Source: Gluconobacter potus
Lineage (GTDB): Bacteria; Pseudomonadota; Alphaproteobacteria; Acetobacterales; Acetobacteraceae
Assembly: GCF_015244705.1 (NCBI RefSeq)
Contig: NZ_JABCQF010000002.1
Location: forward strand, 372,001-436,000
Direction of reading: 5' to 3'
DNA: 64,000 bases
Part shown: in pieces, positions 8,885 to 18,788 of the stretch
Layout of the letters: each line of letters starts with the position of its first letter
Numbering within the stretch: position 1 is the first letter of the stretch
The notes under the pieces: generated by a model
Told to the model about the DNA's origin: nothing
Databases searched by the model: none
Seen by the model: the letters and a program-made list of their open reading frames with translations, nothing else
Position numbers and translations under genes: made by a program

Positions 8885-9814
8885 ATGCTGTCCATCCATG
8901 CCCGGCAGGTGCTTGCAAAGGCCGTCCTGCCTATCCTGATCCTGCTGGCGGTCGGGCTCGTCCTTCTCGGACTGGTTCGTCGTCCGGCCGTTGACGGGGT
9001 GCGTCTGATGGCGACGGATTTCATGGCGCCGGCCTATCATGGACTGGTCTGGCCTCAGGAGCGGGCGAAGGTCTGGCTGACGGATCTGCGCGGTGCGACG
9101 GATCTGGCGAAGGAAAACGCCCGTCTGCGGGACGAAAACCGCGCCCTGCGCCACTGGTATGATGTTGCCGTGGCGCTTGCGGCGGAAAATGGCCGCCTCA
9201 AGAAAAGCCTGCACTGGATCCCCGAGACGGTACCCCAGTATGTGACCGGCCGGGTAACGCGCGACGATGGCGGACCGTATTCCCGCGCGGTCCTGCTGGA
9301 TGTCGGAAGCGGCCATGACGTGCGGATCGGGGATGTCGCGCTGGATGCTGCCGGACTGCTGGGACGTGTCACGGAAGTGGGCCCCCATACGGTCCGCGTC
9401 CTGATGATCAACGACGATGCGAGCCGCATTCCCGTTACCCTCGGAAGCTCGCATGGCGATGCGATCATGGCCGGGGATGATACGGCGTCCCCACGCCTGA
9501 TCTTTTATCCGCAGGACCACCATCCCGTTGAAGGCGAGCGTGTGGAAACCCGCGGCCAGAGCACGATGCCGGCCGGACTGCCGGTGGGCACGGTCCATTA
9601 CAGCGCGCCCAATCGGCCGGTTGTGGTACCGGATGCGGATCTGGACCGGCTGGATATCGTCCGCGTGTTCGATTACGGGGATGACGACTCGCAGGCTCCG
9701 GACGCACCCGGACGCGTGCGCGTGAAGAAATTGCCGCAGAACCCGCTGACCGGCCCTCTGCCGTTCTCATGGCTGCCCAACCTGCCGGATATGCCGGGCC
9801 GGGGAGGGCAGTAA
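8885..9814 (+). CDS. mreC: Rod shape-determining protein MreC
   Basis: Periplasmic scaffold of the elongasome that binds PBP2 and links it to MreB. 309 residues from ATG 8885: short cytoplasmic N-terminus, one membrane segment (about residues 12-30), a coiled coil (about 70-105, with repeated KENARLRDENRALR-type heptads), and the beta-barrel domain with VTRDDGGPYSRAVLLDVGSG and GLLGRVTEVGPHT. A TTG at 8870 would add five residues; its GAGGA lies too close, so the ATG is preferred, but neither start has ideal spacing. Gap to mreB is 19 bases and to mreD 5. Confidence 0.93.
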   Translation: MLSIHARQVLAKAVLPILILLAVGLVLLGLVRRPAVDGVRLMATDFMAPAYHGLVWPQERAKVWLTDLRGATDLAKENARLRDENRALRHWYDVAVALAAENGRLKKSLHWIPETVPQYVTGRVTRDDGGPYSRAVLLDVGSGHDVRIGDVALDAAGLLGRVTEVGPHTVRVLMINDDASRIPVTLGSSHGDAIMAGDDTASPRLIFYPQDHHPVEGERVETRGQSTMPAGLPVGTVHYSAPNRPVVVPDADLDRLDIVRVFDYGDDDSQAPDAPGRVRVKKLPQNPLTGPLPFSWLPNLPDMPGRGGQ

Positions 9815-9819
9815 GCGCC

Positions 9820-10386
9820 ATGGTTGCCGAAAACTCCACGCCGCATCTGCACTCGGCCGTTGAGCCGAAACAGACCTTCCGCCGTGCGCTCGACATGGCG
9901 GCGCGGGCAGCCATGCCCTCCCTGTTCGTCATGTTTTCCGCGATCCTGCTTTCCGCGCCCTTCGGGATCCCCGGTCAGGCTCAGCTTCAGTTCGGGATTG
10001 CAATGTGCACGGTCTGGTTCTGGGCCTATAGCCGTCCGCGCTCTATGCCCGCTCTGGCGGTTTTCCTGTGTGGACTGGTGGTGGAGATCTTCAGCTTCGG
10101 GCCACCGGGGACCGTGCTGCTGTCACTGCTGGTGATCTACGGTGTGGCGCATCACTGGCGCTATGGCCTGTCTCGTCTGGGCTTCATTGCGGGATGGCTG
10201 ATCTTCAGCATTTTTGCCGCTCTCGCTTCCTTTTTCCAGTGGGCGCTCGTGTGCCTGCATGCCGTGGCACTTCTTTCTCCTGCACCCGGCCTCTTTCAGG
10301 CAGCGCTGACAATCGGTATCTATCCCAGCCTGACAGCGCTGTTTGTCTGGGGACGCCGCACATTTGCCAATCCCGATCAGGCCTGA
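9820..10386 (+). CDS. mreD: Rod shape-determining protein MreD
   Basis: Integral membrane member of the MreBCD complex. 188 residues with about five hydrophobic segments and the GLVVEIFSFGPPGTVLLSLL stretch seen in alphaproteobacterial MreD. Start ATG 9820 is supported by GGGGAGGG at 9801-9808; an in-frame frame upstream to 9769 overlaps mreC and is rejected. Lies 5 bases after mreC and 77 bases before mrdA. Confidence 0.9.
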   Translation: MVAENSTPHLHSAVEPKQTFRRALDMAARAAMPSLFVMFSAILLSAPFGIPGQAQLQFGIAMCTVWFWAYSRPRSMPALAVFLCGLVVEIFSFGPPGTVLLSLLVIYGVAHHWRYGLSRLGFIAGWLIFSIFAALASFFQWALVCLHAVALLSPAPGLFQAALTIGIYPSLTALFVWGRRTFANPDQA

Positions 10387-10463
10387 CAGCGTCTTTTGTG
10401 TTCCGCACGCCCTGTGCCGCGCGGAGAGCCGCTTTCTTTTCCGGATCCTGAATTCCTGCCCTG
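10387..10463 (+). other. 77-nt spacer between mreD and mrdA
   Basis: Contains no terminator or clear promoter; the cluster is most simply read as one transcript through this spacer. Confidence 0.3.
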
Positions 10464-12473
10464 ATGTTTTCCCGAAACAACCCTTTCCGGTCTCGGATAC
10501 GCCAGAAGCGCCAGGCTGAGCCTGTGCGGTCGGGGCGTGGCGTCTTCACGCGCCGCGCTCTGCTGGTGATGGCGGTGCAAGCAGGGGTTCTGGGAGCGCT
10601 GGGGCGGCGGCTCTACACTTTGCAGGTCGTGGATGGTGGCCATCTGCGCCAGCTTGCCGAGCGCAACAGGACCAGCAAGCGTCTGCTCGCTCCGGCTCGC
10701 GGCACAATCCATGACCGTTTCGGCGTGGCGCTGGCGGACAACAAGGTGAGCTGGCGTGCCCTTCTGATGCCGGAAGAGACGACGGATATTCCGGCTGTCA
10801 TCGAGCGCTTTTCCCAGATCGTCCCGCTGGATGAACATGACCGTGCCCGGATCGAACGCGACCTGCGGCATGTTCATAAATACGTCCCCGTCACCCTGCA
10901 TGAGTTCCTGTCCTGGGACGACATGGCGCGCATCGAGCTTAATGCGCCGTCTCTGCCAGGCGTTCTGGTCGATGTTGGATCGACGCGGCTTTACCCGTTC
11001 AAGGATCTGACGGCCCATATCGTGGGCTATGTCGCTCCTCCCAACGAAGAGGACGTGGCAAAGGACACGACGCTTTCGCTTCCGGGCATGCGCGTCGGGC
11101 GTGCCGGGATTGAGCAGACGCAGGAAGCCGTGCTGCGCGGTGAGCCAGGCTCCGTGGAGATGGAAGTCAACGCGGTCGGTCGTGTCATTGGCGAGATCGA
11201 TCGCGTGGAAGGCCAGCAGGGCGAAGATGTGCGCCTGACGCTGGATTCCGTGCTCCAGCAGCAGGTGCTCAACCGCCTTGAGGATCGTGTCGCCAGTGCG
11301 GTGGTCATGGACTGCCGCAATGGCGAGGTGATGGCGATGGTCAGCACGCCGTCCTTCGATCCGTCGCTGTTTGACTCCGGTGTCAGCCACGCGCAGTGGA
11401 ATGAATGGGCCAATGATCCACGCACCCCACTGGTGGACAAGGCGGTGTCCGGCCTTTATCCGCCCGGTTCGACCTTCAAGCCTGCCGTAGCCCTTGCTGC
11501 TCTGAAATCCGGTTCCGTTACGGCTCAGGACCGTTTCAACTGTCCGGGATATTATGATCTCGGCGGGGTGCGTTTCCATTGCTGGAACCGCTGGGGGCAT
11601 GGCCTCATCAACATGCGCGAAGGCCTGAAATATTCCTGCGACGTCTATTTCTATGAAGTGGCGCGCCGCTGCGGCATGGACCCGATCCAGGCCGTGGGTA
11701 ATGCGATGGGGCTGGGTGTCAAACTGGACATCGAACTGCCGCATGTCCGCTCCGGCGTCATTCCTACTCCGGAATGGCGGCAGAAGCACGGCTTCCACTG
11801 GAACGGTGGCGACACGGTCAATGCAGGCATCGGGCAGGGCTTCGTGCAGGTGACGCCCCTGGCGCTGGCCACGTATGTCTCGCGCATTGCCTCGGGCCGG
11901 GATGTGCAGCCGCATCTGTTGCGGGCGACCAATGACCAGATGTCCGCGATGGCTTCCGTGGACGATGTGGCCAAGGTCGATCTGCCCCCCGAGTATCTGG
12001 ACGTGGTGCGCGGGGGGATGTTCGCGGTCGTCAATGACCCGCACGGCACGGCCCCCAAGGCGCGGCTGGATCTCCCGGGCATCCAGATGGCGGGCAAGAC
12101 TGGCTCGGCACAGGTGCGGCGCGTGTCGCGTGCGCTGCGTGAATCCGGACACTTCAATTCCATGAACCTGCCCTGGGAGTATCGTCCCCACGCGCTGTTC
12201 ATCTGTTTTGCGCCTTACGACAATCCGAAATACGCGGTCTCGATCGTTGTGGAGCATGGTAACGCGGGTGCGGACGAAGCCGCCCCACTGGCCAAGCTCA
12301 TCATGACTGACACCCTGCTGCGCGATCCCGCCAGCGATGTGCGTCCGCCTGCGCCCGTGGTTGCTCCGGCTACGGAGCCTGCCGCAGATCGTGCCCAGCC
12401 TGCGGATACAGCGCCCACTCCGGCTCCGCAGCCAACAGGACAGGGGCAGCCAGATCCGGGAGCGGCGCAATGA
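10464..12473 (+). CDS. mrdA: Penicillin-binding protein 2, peptidoglycan transpeptidase
   Basis: Elongation-specific transpeptidase that works with RodA. 669 residues. A cytoplasmic basic N-terminus precedes a single membrane anchor (about 31-48); the dimerisation/pedestal domain spans about 60-240, then the transpeptidase domain. Catalytic motifs: S336-T-F-K339 (nucleophile), S391-C-D393 and K545-T-G547. The C-terminal 40 residues are Ala/Pro-rich low complexity. Its stop overlaps the rodA start (ATGA), so the two are translationally coupled, matching their joint action. Confidence 0.97.
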   Translation: MFSRNNPFRSRIRQKRQAEPVRSGRGVFTRRALLVMAVQAGVLGALGRRLYTLQVVDGGHLRQLAERNRTSKRLLAPARGTIHDRFGVALADNKVSWRALLMPEETTDIPAVIERFSQIVPLDEHDRARIERDLRHVHKYVPVTLHEFLSWDDMARIELNAPSLPGVLVDVGSTRLYPFKDLTAHIVGYVAPPNEEDVAKDTTLSLPGMRVGRAGIEQTQEAVLRGEPGSVEMEVNAVGRVIGEIDRVEGQQGEDVRLTLDSVLQQQVLNRLEDRVASAVVMDCRNGEVMAMVSTPSFDPSLFDSGVSHAQWNEWANDPRTPLVDKAVSGLYPPGSTFKPAVALAALKSGSVTAQDRFNCPGYYDLGGVRFHCWNRWGHGLINMREGLKYSCDVYFYEVARRCGMDPIQAVGNAMGLGVKLDIELPHVRSGVIPTPEWRQKHGFHWNGGDTVNAGIGQGFVQVTPLALATYVSRIASGRDVQPHLLRATNDQMSAMASVDDVAKVDLPPEYLDVVRGGMFAVVNDPHGTAPKARLDLPGIQMAGKTGSAQVRRVSRALRESGHFNSMNLPWEYRPHALFICFAPYDNPKYAVSIVVEHGNAGADEAAPLAKLIMTDTLLRDPASDVRPPAPVVAPATEPAADRAQPADTAPTPAPQPTGQGQPDPGAAQ

Positions 12474-13660
12474 GACGGAACGGCATGAACACGTTCGGCT
12501 TCCTTAAATCCGACCGGCGGCTCCTGCGGGCCGAACCCGATTTCCGTCCGATGGCGCGCCTGCTTCAGGTCAACTGGCTTTATGTGTTGCTGGTCTGTGT
12601 GCTGGCAGGCGTCGGTTACATTGCGCTCTATTCGGCCGGTGGCGGGTCTGCCAAGCCGTTTGCCGGGCCGCAGATGGTGCGGTTCGGTTTTGGTCTTGTG
12701 ATGATGATCGCCGTCTCGCTCGTCAGTCCGCGTATCCTGCGCATGGCGTCCCTGCCGATCTACCTGCTTTCCGTCACGCTGCTCGCGCTTGTGCTGCGGA
12801 TGGGGCATGTGGGGAAGGGGGCGGAACGCTGGATCAATCTGGCGGGCATGCAGTTCCAGCCGTCCGAATTCGCCAAGATTGGCCTCGTGCTGATGCTGGC
12901 GACCTGGTTTCACCGCATCGGCAACGAGCGGATGGGCAATCCGCTGCGCCTGATCCCGCCAGCACTGCTAACGCTGCTGCCGGTCCTGCTGGTGCTCAAG
13001 GAACCCAATCTCGGAACCGCCACCATCATCGGCGTCATCGGTGCGACGATGTTCTTCGCGGCCGGGATGCGGCTATGGCAGATCCTGCTGCTCGTGGCGC
13101 CGCTGCCGTTCATGGGCAAGCTGATCTACAGCCATCTGCACGACTATCAGAAAGCCCGGATCGACACGTTCCTGCATCCTGAACATGATCCGCTGGGTGC
13201 AGGTTACAACATCATCCAGTCGAAGATCGCACTTGGCTCTGGCGGCATGTGGGGCGAGGGATACCTGCATGGCAGTCAGGGGCAGCTGAACTTCCTGCCG
13301 GAAAAACAGACGGACTTCATCTTCACCATGATCGGTGAAGAGTGGGGCTTCGTCGGTGGGATCGCCGTCATTACGCTGCTCGGAACGCTCGTCATGGGCG
13401 GTATGCTCATTGCCATCCGCAGCCGCAACCAGTTCGGGCGGCTGCTGGGTCTGGGCATTGCGATGGATTTCTTCCTGTACTGTGCGGTGAACCTGTCGAT
13501 GGTCATGGGCGCCATCCCGGTGGGTGGTGTGCCATTGCCGCTCATTTCTTATGGCGGTTCGGCCATGCTGACGATGATGTTCGGCTTCGGCCTGCTCATG
13601 TCCGCCTGGGTACATCGCAACGAGCGTGATCCCGGAACGGAAGACGATGACGACGACTAG
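12470..13660 (+). CDS. rodA: Peptidoglycan glycosyltransferase RodA (SEDS family)
   Basis: Polymerises lipid II glycan strands for side-wall growth, paired with PBP2. 396 residues, about ten membrane segments. SEDS landmarks visible: LAGMQFQPSEFAKIGLVLML, LKEPNLGTATI, the long periplasmic loop with KARIDTFLHPEHDPLGAGYN and GEGYLHGSQGQLNFLPEKQTD split across it, and the C-terminal GGVPLPLISYGGSAMLT. The start overlaps mrdA by 4 bases; ATG 12485 is an alternative. Its last 4 bases overlap the convergent stop of the nuclease-helicase gene. Confidence 0.96.
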   Translation: MRRNGMNTFGFLKSDRRLLRAEPDFRPMARLLQVNWLYVLLVCVLAGVGYIALYSAGGGSAKPFAGPQMVRFGFGLVMMIAVSLVSPRILRMASLPIYLLSVTLLALVLRMGHVGKGAERWINLAGMQFQPSEFAKIGLVLMLATWFHRIGNERMGNPLRLIPPALLTLLPVLLVLKEPNLGTATIIGVIGATMFFAAGMRLWQILLLVAPLPFMGKLIYSHLHDYQKARIDTFLHPEHDPLGAGYNIIQSKIALGSGGMWGEGYLHGSQGQLNFLPEKQTDFIFTMIGEEWGFVGGIAVITLLGTLVMGGMLIAIRSRNQFGRLLGLGIAMDFFLYCAVNLSMVMGAIPVGGVPLPLISYGGSAMLTMMFGFGLLMSAWVHRNERDPGTEDDDDD

Positions 13661-15690
13661 TCCTGAAGCAGGTCTGCCAGATCGTTCTGCAAAGTGAAGG
13701 GCCGTGCAGGGGCTGCAGGCTCCAGAAGGGGCACGCCGCACATCATCAGGAAATCCGCAATCCGGTCTAACATTTCCGGATCGCGCGTTGGATCATCCGC
13801 GCTGCCCTGAGGCACCCAGATCAGGGTCTCGTAACGCGCCCGCGTCAACAGAACGCGATAGGTGTTCAGCCGCCACAGCGTCGCTTCTGCTGAGCTGACC
13901 TTGGCCCATTTCGTGCCTGAAAAGCGGCGAGGCTGCCAGCAATCGCCTGATGGCGCGCGGATCAGATCGCCGTCCCAGCACAGTCCCACAAAATCCAGTT
14001 CCAGCCCCTGAATGGCAAACTCCGTCGCACAGGTCTCCAGCGCATCAGAGGCCCGGATATCCCGATCTGGGACCCAGCGGTTCAGGAACCATTGGGAGAC
14101 CGCCTTGTCGTCCATATGCGGGACTTTACAGCCAAGCCCTTCGGCCCGCAGCCGCTTGGCCTTTGAACTCGCCACCAGTCCGCACCGATAGGTCAGGCGT
14201 GAGCGGTGTCGTAGCCCCGCGCGCAGATCGTTCAGACTGCGTGTGAGACGAAACGGCAGGTCCGTCTGGGCGGCCAGCCGTCGAGCCGTCTCGACGTCTC
14301 CGTTCAAAACGGCGTTGACCCAACGCGGCGCGGTTTCCTCGCGCAGGGAGCGGATGGCCACACCGAGATGCAAAAAGCGCTGCCGTCCGGCTTTAAGCGT
14401 TGCGGGCAGATGCGTCAGATCCCCGGTTCCGATCACGTCCGGAGCCGCCTCGACGCGCCATACCGGGCGGCTCAGAAGGGCCTCGCCCCAGCAGGCCAGA
14501 CCGCCTTCACCGTCATTGATTTCCTGCCCATGTCCAATCAGGCACAGAATGGCCGCGAACCCGTCATGCCGTCCCATGATGTCCAGCAGATGCGCAGGTT
14601 CGGACTCTGTCAGCTTCACATGCCGTGACGCACTCTTGCGCACGGCCTGAGCCTGCGTCCAGCAGCGCTGGGCCTCGTCGATGACCATGACATGCTCAGG
14701 CGGACATTCCGCTGGCCGCCCGACATAGTGATCGCGGAATTTCGTCAGGGACTGGATGGTGGACTCCATCCGCTGCTCCACGAGGGGACGTTTTTGCCCA
14801 CGGCTGACCGTATCGCGCGTCAGGGCTTCCCGTAGAACCGAAACAAGGGTCGGGTTCCCGGTCAGGAAAGTCGCACCCGTCCCGTCGCTTCCATCCGCAA
14901 AAGCCGCTTTTAGCCCGCACAAGGTTTTGCCCGCGCCCGGAATACCGGAGACGAACACAATCACCTTGCGTCCTTCCGTCCGGGCTTTTTCTAGAATGCT
15001 GGCGATGCAGGCAGAGGTCTGCGTCAGGTTTGTCGCATCCGCACGGGCAGTATGGATATCGGCAACGCTATGTGTGGCGTAAATCTGCCGTGCCGCTTCC
15101 ACGATGCTCGGGACCGGATCGTAAGGAGCATGTTCCCACTCCGCGGGGATCAGCGGATTTTTGGTATGAGCCGTTTGTACTGCCAGCGTGGTCAGGAGCG
15201 TTTTCAGCCCGGTTGCATTGACGCGCTGGACTTCTGTGACGCCCAGCGGCAGCAGAAGAGGCGTTGTCTGGGCGCGGGGCGGCGCATCCGTGGCGACCAG
15301 AACGGGAATAAGCGGATGATTTCGGCTGGCGGCATGAAAATCCAGCAGGTCGAGCGCATAGCCTTCCGTCTGGGAGAGAGCGGCCGCGTCGTAACTGGAC
15401 GCGCCGATCTTGAATTCCAGCACGTAAATTGCGCCCGGCGAGACCAGAACGGTGTCGATCCGGCCGCCAAGCCGCGGGATCGGGAATTCAAACAGAACCT
15501 GCCAGTTCTGTGCGTTGGGAATTGTCGGTAGAATGTCTCGCAGAAGATCGATCTGCGCTTGCCAGGCGCGAGCCTGCTGCGGCTCGCCCTGAAAACGGTT
15601 CTGCACCACCTTGTGGGATAGGGCGGCGCAGAGTTGGTCTGGGGGAGTGTGAAGGAGCGTGGTGACGGATCCGGACCACCACGCTCCCAT
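13657..15690 (-). CDS. Predicted PD-(D/E)XK-like nuclease fused to DUF2075 (Schlafen-like) SF1 helicase
   Basis: 677 residues. The N-terminal part (about 60-150) shows GGRIDTVL (D79) followed by YVLEFKIG (E92, K94), the D...ExK pattern of PD-(D/E)XK nucleases in a domain resembling nuclease-related families. The rest is a helicase of the DUF2075 family: Walker A GIPGAGKT (249-256), Walker B VMVIDEAQR (335-343, D338 E339), a GHGQEI motif III (about 386), motif V CATEFAIQGLELDFVG (554-569) and the arginine finger motif YRVLLTRAR (611-619). Family members are uncharacterised; some occur with defence genes. It starts 4 bases after the glyS stop, on the same strand, and ends overlapping rodA by 4 bases. 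The start is uncertain because ATG 15690 sits at the edge of an inverted repeat; GTG 15612 is an alternative. Not needed for glycine charging, so it looks like a passenger of the glyQS transcript. Confidence 0.8.
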   Translation of the reverse strand: MGAWWSGSVTTLLHTPPDQLCAALSHKVVQNRFQGEPQQARAWQAQIDLLRDILPTIPNAQNWQVLFEFPIPRLGGRIDTVLVSPGAIYVLEFKIGASSYDAAALSQTEGYALDLLDFHAASRNHPLIPVLVATDAPPRAQTTPLLLPLGVTEVQRVNATGLKTLLTTLAVQTAHTKNPLIPAEWEHAPYDPVPSIVEAARQIYATHSVADIHTARADATNLTQTSACIASILEKARTEGRKVIVFVSGIPGAGKTLCGLKAAFADGSDGTGATFLTGNPTLVSVLREALTRDTVSRGQKRPLVEQRMESTIQSLTKFRDHYVGRPAECPPEHVMVIDEAQRCWTQAQAVRKSASRHVKLTESEPAHLLDIMGRHDGFAAILCLIGHGQEINDGEGGLACWGEALLSRPVWRVEAAPDVIGTGDLTHLPATLKAGRQRFLHLGVAIRSLREETAPRWVNAVLNGDVETARRLAAQTDLPFRLTRSLNDLRAGLRHRSRLTYRCGLVASSKAKRLRAEGLGCKVPHMDDKAVSQWFLNRWVPDRDIRASDALETCATEFAIQGLELDFVGLCWDGDLIRAPSGDCWQPRRFSGTKWAKVSSAEATLWRLNTYRVLLTRARYETLIWVPQGSADDPTRDPEMLDRIADFLMMCGVPLLEPAAPARPFTLQNDLADLLQD
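15654..15687. repeat. 11-bp perfect inverted repeat at the start of the nuclease-helicase gene
   Basis: GGAGCGTGGTG (15654-15664) and CACCACGCTCC (15677-15687) are exact reverse complements around a 12-base loop that itself contains the palindrome CGGATCCG. It lies directly after the glyS stop, without a T-run. It could end the glyQS transcript, hide the ATG at 15690, or bind a regulator. Confidence 0.55.
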
Positions 15691-15694
15691 GGCC

Positions 15695-17752
15695 TCAGCC
15701 CTCGATCTGGCCGAAATCGGCGATCAGGGTCGTTGTCTCGCGGAAGCGGGACAGAAGCTTGAGGCGGTTGGCGCGCACTTCCGGTTCCGGCGCATTGACC
15801 GTCACGGCCTCAAAGAACCGGTCCAGCGTCGGACGCAGGGCCGCAATGGCCTGCATCGCATCGGTGAAGCGCTCTTCCTTCAGGGCCGTCTCGATCGCAG
15901 GGACGGCCTGATCCAGACCGGCGGCGAGTGCGCGTTCCTCGTCCTGCGTATAGAGGGCCGGATCGGGCGTACCGGTATGTGGTCCGTCCTTCTTGTCCTC
16001 GATGCGCAGGATGTTGGCGGCACGCTTGGCGGCGGCGAGCAGGTTGCGTCCGTCTTCCGTCTGGATCATTTCCGACAGTGCCGAAGTCCGGGCCAGAAGC
16101 CGCACCAGATCACCATCCAATCCATCCGTCAGCATGGCTGCGAGCACGTCATGCCGCTCGCCTTCGCTGCGAAGCTGCACACGCAGACGTTCGGCAATGA
16201 AGTCCGGCAGCTTGGCCAGTTCACCGCCCGTCCGGCCATTCGCGGCCTGTGCGAACAGTTCCGTCAGGTCCAGACGCAGCCCGTTGTCACGGATCGTGCG
16301 GATGATGCCGAGTGCCGCACGACGCAGCGCATATGGATCGCCCGAACCGCTCGGCAGTTCGCCAATGGCAAAGAACCCGGCCAGCAGGTCCAGCCGGTCC
16401 GCAATGGCAACCGCGACCGAAACCGGTGCCTTCGCGGTGTCGTCTGACTGACCACGCGGCAGATAATGCTCGGCCACGGCACGGGAGACGGCCTCGTCCT
16501 CGCCATCATGCGCCGCGTAATAGCCGCCCATGACGCCCTGAAGTTCCGGGAACTCGCCGACCATGCCGGTCGTCAGATCCGCCTTGGCCAGCAGACCCGC
16601 CCGTTCAGCCTGCGCGATCTGTGCGCCATCAAGCCCCATGGCCTGCGCCACGGTACCCGCAAGTTTCGAGATCCGCTCGGCGCGCTCGGCCTGCGTGCCG
16701 AGTTTGGCATGGAACGTCACGGCTGCCAGTGCCGGAACGCGGTCGGCCAGTTTTGTCTTGCGGTCCAGATCCCAGAAATGCCGCGCATCGGCAAAACGGG
16801 CGCGGAGCACGCGCTCATTGCCCGCCGTGGTCAGCTTGCCGCCATCCTTGAACGGCAGATTGCCGACGAACGCGAAATACGGTGCGGCCTTGCCGTCCGG
16901 ATTGCGCAGGGCGAAATAGCGCTGGTTGATCCGCATGGAGACCTGCATCACTTCGGCAGGCAGATCCATGAATGCCGCGTCGATTTTGCCCAGAAGCGGC
17001 ACCGGATATTCGACCAGTCCACAGACTTCATCGACCAGCTCGTCATCTTGCACGACCGTAATGCCATGCTGGCCCGCCAGACGTGCCACGCCGGTGCGCA
17101 CCATGTCGCGGCGGCTGTCCATATCCACGATGACCGAGCGCGTCTCAAGCTCTTCCTGCCACTGCTGGCCGGACAGGATCTCGAACGCGCCCGGAGCGAG
17201 AAAGCGATGGCCCTCGGACAGGTTGGACGCCTTCAGAGCATGCGCGTCGTCGCCTTCGCGGGCGAGGGCGAACGGCACGACATGCCCATCCAGCAGACAG
17301 GCAATCCGGCGGAGCGGGCGGACCCAGGTGAAGTTCGAGCCCGCACCCCAGCGCATGGACTTCGGCCAGGGGAACTTCCACAGGAGCTCGGGCACGGCTT
17401 CGGCCACGCGGCTTTCCGCGCTCACCGGATCGAGCGACTTGTTCAGGACCCAGAAGCCGTTTTCCAGCGTCAGCTCATCAGGTGTGACGCCATGCTTGCG
17501 GGTGAACCCGGCCAGAGCCTTCTCGGGCGCACCTTCACGCGGGCCGCGCTCGGAGACGCTGCTGCGGGCCGGGATTTCGGCATCGACGGTCAGGATTGCC
17601 GCAATGCGACGGGTGCCGAAGAACGTGCGCAGATCGCGCGGATTCAGTCCATCCAGCGCTTTCGTCAGCAGTGAACCCAGATCATCGGCCGCGCGGGCCT
17701 GCATGCCGGAGGGGATTTCCTCGCTGAACAGTTCGATAAAGAGTTCAGCCAT
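15695..17752 (-). CDS. glyS: Glycine--tRNA ligase beta subunit
   Basis: Beta subunit of the alpha2-beta2 bacterial glycyl-tRNA synthetase; it supplies tRNA binding and recognition. 685 residues from [18 protein letters not shown], the family's invariant start. [44 protein letters not shown] and the HD-like HFWDLD...KTKLADRV region are present, and the anticodon-binding-like DALR region ends the protein ([19 protein letters not shown] region). A TTG farther upstream at 17803 is in frame but not conserved. Overlaps the end of glyQ by 8 bases. Confidence 0.97.
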   Translation of the reverse strand: MAELFIELFSEEIPSGMQARAADDLGSLLTKALDGLNPRDLRTFFGTRRIAAILTVDAEIPARSSVSERGPREGAPEKALAGFTRKHGVTPDELTLENGFWVLNKSLDPVSAESRVAEAVPELLWKFPWPKSMRWGAGSNFTWVRPLRRIACLLDGHVVPFALAREGDDAHALKASNLSEGHRFLAPGAFEILSGQQWQEELETRSVIVDMDSRRDMVRTGVARLAGQHGITVVQDDELVDEVCGLVEYPVPLLGKIDAAFMDLPAEVMQVSMRINQRYFALRNPDGKAAPYFAFVGNLPFKDGGKLTTAGNERVLRARFADARHFWDLDRKTKLADRVPALAAVTFHAKLGTQAERAERISKLAGTVAQAMGLDGAQIAQAERAGLLAKADLTTGMVGEFPELQGVMGGYYAAHDGEDEAVSRAVAEHYLPRGQSDDTAKAPVSVAVAIADRLDLLAGFFAIGELPSGSGDPYALRRAALGIIRTIRDNGLRLDLTELFAQAANGRTGGELAKLPDFIAERLRVQLRSEGERHDVLAAMLTDGLDGDLVRLLARTSALSEMIQTEDGRNLLAAAKRAANILRIEDKKDGPHTGTPDPALYTQDEERALAAGLDQAVPAIETALKEERFTDAMQAIAALRPTLDRFFEAVTVNAPEPEVRANRLKLLSRFRETTTLIADFGQIEG

Positions 17753-18659
17753 GGGACGTCTCCTCCTCACCGGCGAGCCAGGCTTCGCAGGCGGCTTTGG
17801 CAAGCGCTCGGACGCGCCCGATATAGGATGCGCGCTCGGACACGGAGATCACGCCCCGTGCATCAAGCAGATTGAACAGATGCGAGGCCTTGAGGCACTG
17901 GTCATAGGCGGGCTGGGCCACGCCGGCCTCGGCCAGACGCATGGACTCACGCTCGGCATCGTTAAAATGGGTCAGCAGCATCTGCGTGTCGGCGAGTTCG
18001 AAATTATGGCGCGAATAGTCCTGCTCGGCGCGCAGGAACACGTCGCCATAGGTCAGGCCCTTGCCGTTGAAATCGAGATCGTAGACGTTCTCGACGCCCT
18101 GCACATACATCGCCAGACGTTCGAGCCCGTAGGTCAGCTCCGTGGACGGCATGACAGTCGGAATACCGCCAACCTGCTGGAAATAGGTGAACTGCGAGAC
18201 TTCCATCCCGTCACACCAGACTTCCCAGCCCAGTCCCCAGGCGCCGATGGTCGGGTTTTCCCAGTCATCCTCGACGAATCGGATATCGTGCAGCTCAGGG
18301 TCGATCCCGATGGCGCGATAGCTGTCGAGCAGAAGCTGCTGGCTGTCTTCCGGCGTCGGCTTGAGCAGCACCTGATACTGGTAATAGTGCTGAAGGCGGT
18401 TCGGGTTCTCGCCATAGCGGCCATCCGACGGACGGCGGCAGGGCTGCACATAGGCGGCGGCCCAAGGCTTGGGACCGAGCGCGCGGAGCGTGGTGTGAGG
18501 GGAGAGCGTGCCTGCTCCGAGTTCGGTATCGTAAGGCTGCAGGATGGCGCAGCCCTTCTCGGACCAGAATTGATGAAGGCGCAGGATCAGGTCCTGAAAG
18601 CAGAGCGGCCGGGTCGCAGACAATTCGATAGGCTCCGGTTGGCAGAAATCGGGCGCCAC
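17745..18659 (-). CDS. glyQ: Glycine--tRNA ligase alpha subunit
   Basis: Catalytic alpha subunit: glycine + ATP + tRNA-Gly gives glycyl-tRNA. 304 residues, usual length. [49 protein letters not shown] (motif 2 region) and QVLLKPTP with the long [16 protein letters not shown] stretch are all intact. Forms glyQ-glyS on the minus strand; the promoter must lie in 18660-18788, shared with the divergent DUF2076 gene. Confidence 0.97.
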   Translation of the reverse strand: MAPDFCQPEPIELSATRPLCFQDLILRLHQFWSEKGCAILQPYDTELGAGTLSPHTTLRALGPKPWAAAYVQPCRRPSDGRYGENPNRLQHYYQYQVLLKPTPEDSQQLLLDSYRAIGIDPELHDIRFVEDDWENPTIGAWGLGWEVWCDGMEVSQFTYFQQVGGIPTVMPSTELTYGLERLAMYVQGVENVYDLDFNGKGLTYGDVFLRAEQDYSRHNFELADTQMLLTHFNDAERESMRLAEAGVAQPAYDQCLKASHLFNLLDARGVISVSERASYIGRVRALAKAACEAWLAGEEETSHG

Positions 18660-18718
18660 CTTACAGGCACAGGCCCTTAACCGGAAGGGAGCGTCATTTC
18701 GTGATCTTGTGGCGGATC

Positions 18719-18749
18719 TTGTAGACTGCGTGCGCGTGCATCATATGAT
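18719..18749 (+). promoter_or_regulatory. Weak promoter candidate for the DUF2076 gene
   Basis: TTGTAG (18719-18724) and TATGAT (18744-18749) are 19 bases apart; the -10 lies inside a perfect 10-base palindrome ATCATATGAT, which could also serve as an operator. Confidence 0.3.
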
Positions 18750-18788
18750 TGACGCTCTGCAATTTCTTCATCTGGAAGGATGATGACG

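Noticed and set aside
10377-12470. A 697-codon minus-strand frame opposite mrdA
   Set aside because: mrdA has all catalytic motifs on the plus strand; the antisense frame has none.
17753-17803. TTG start extending glyS by 17 codons
   Set aside because: The extension lies within glyQ and is not part of the GlyS family, whose N-terminus starts at [16 protein letters not shown].
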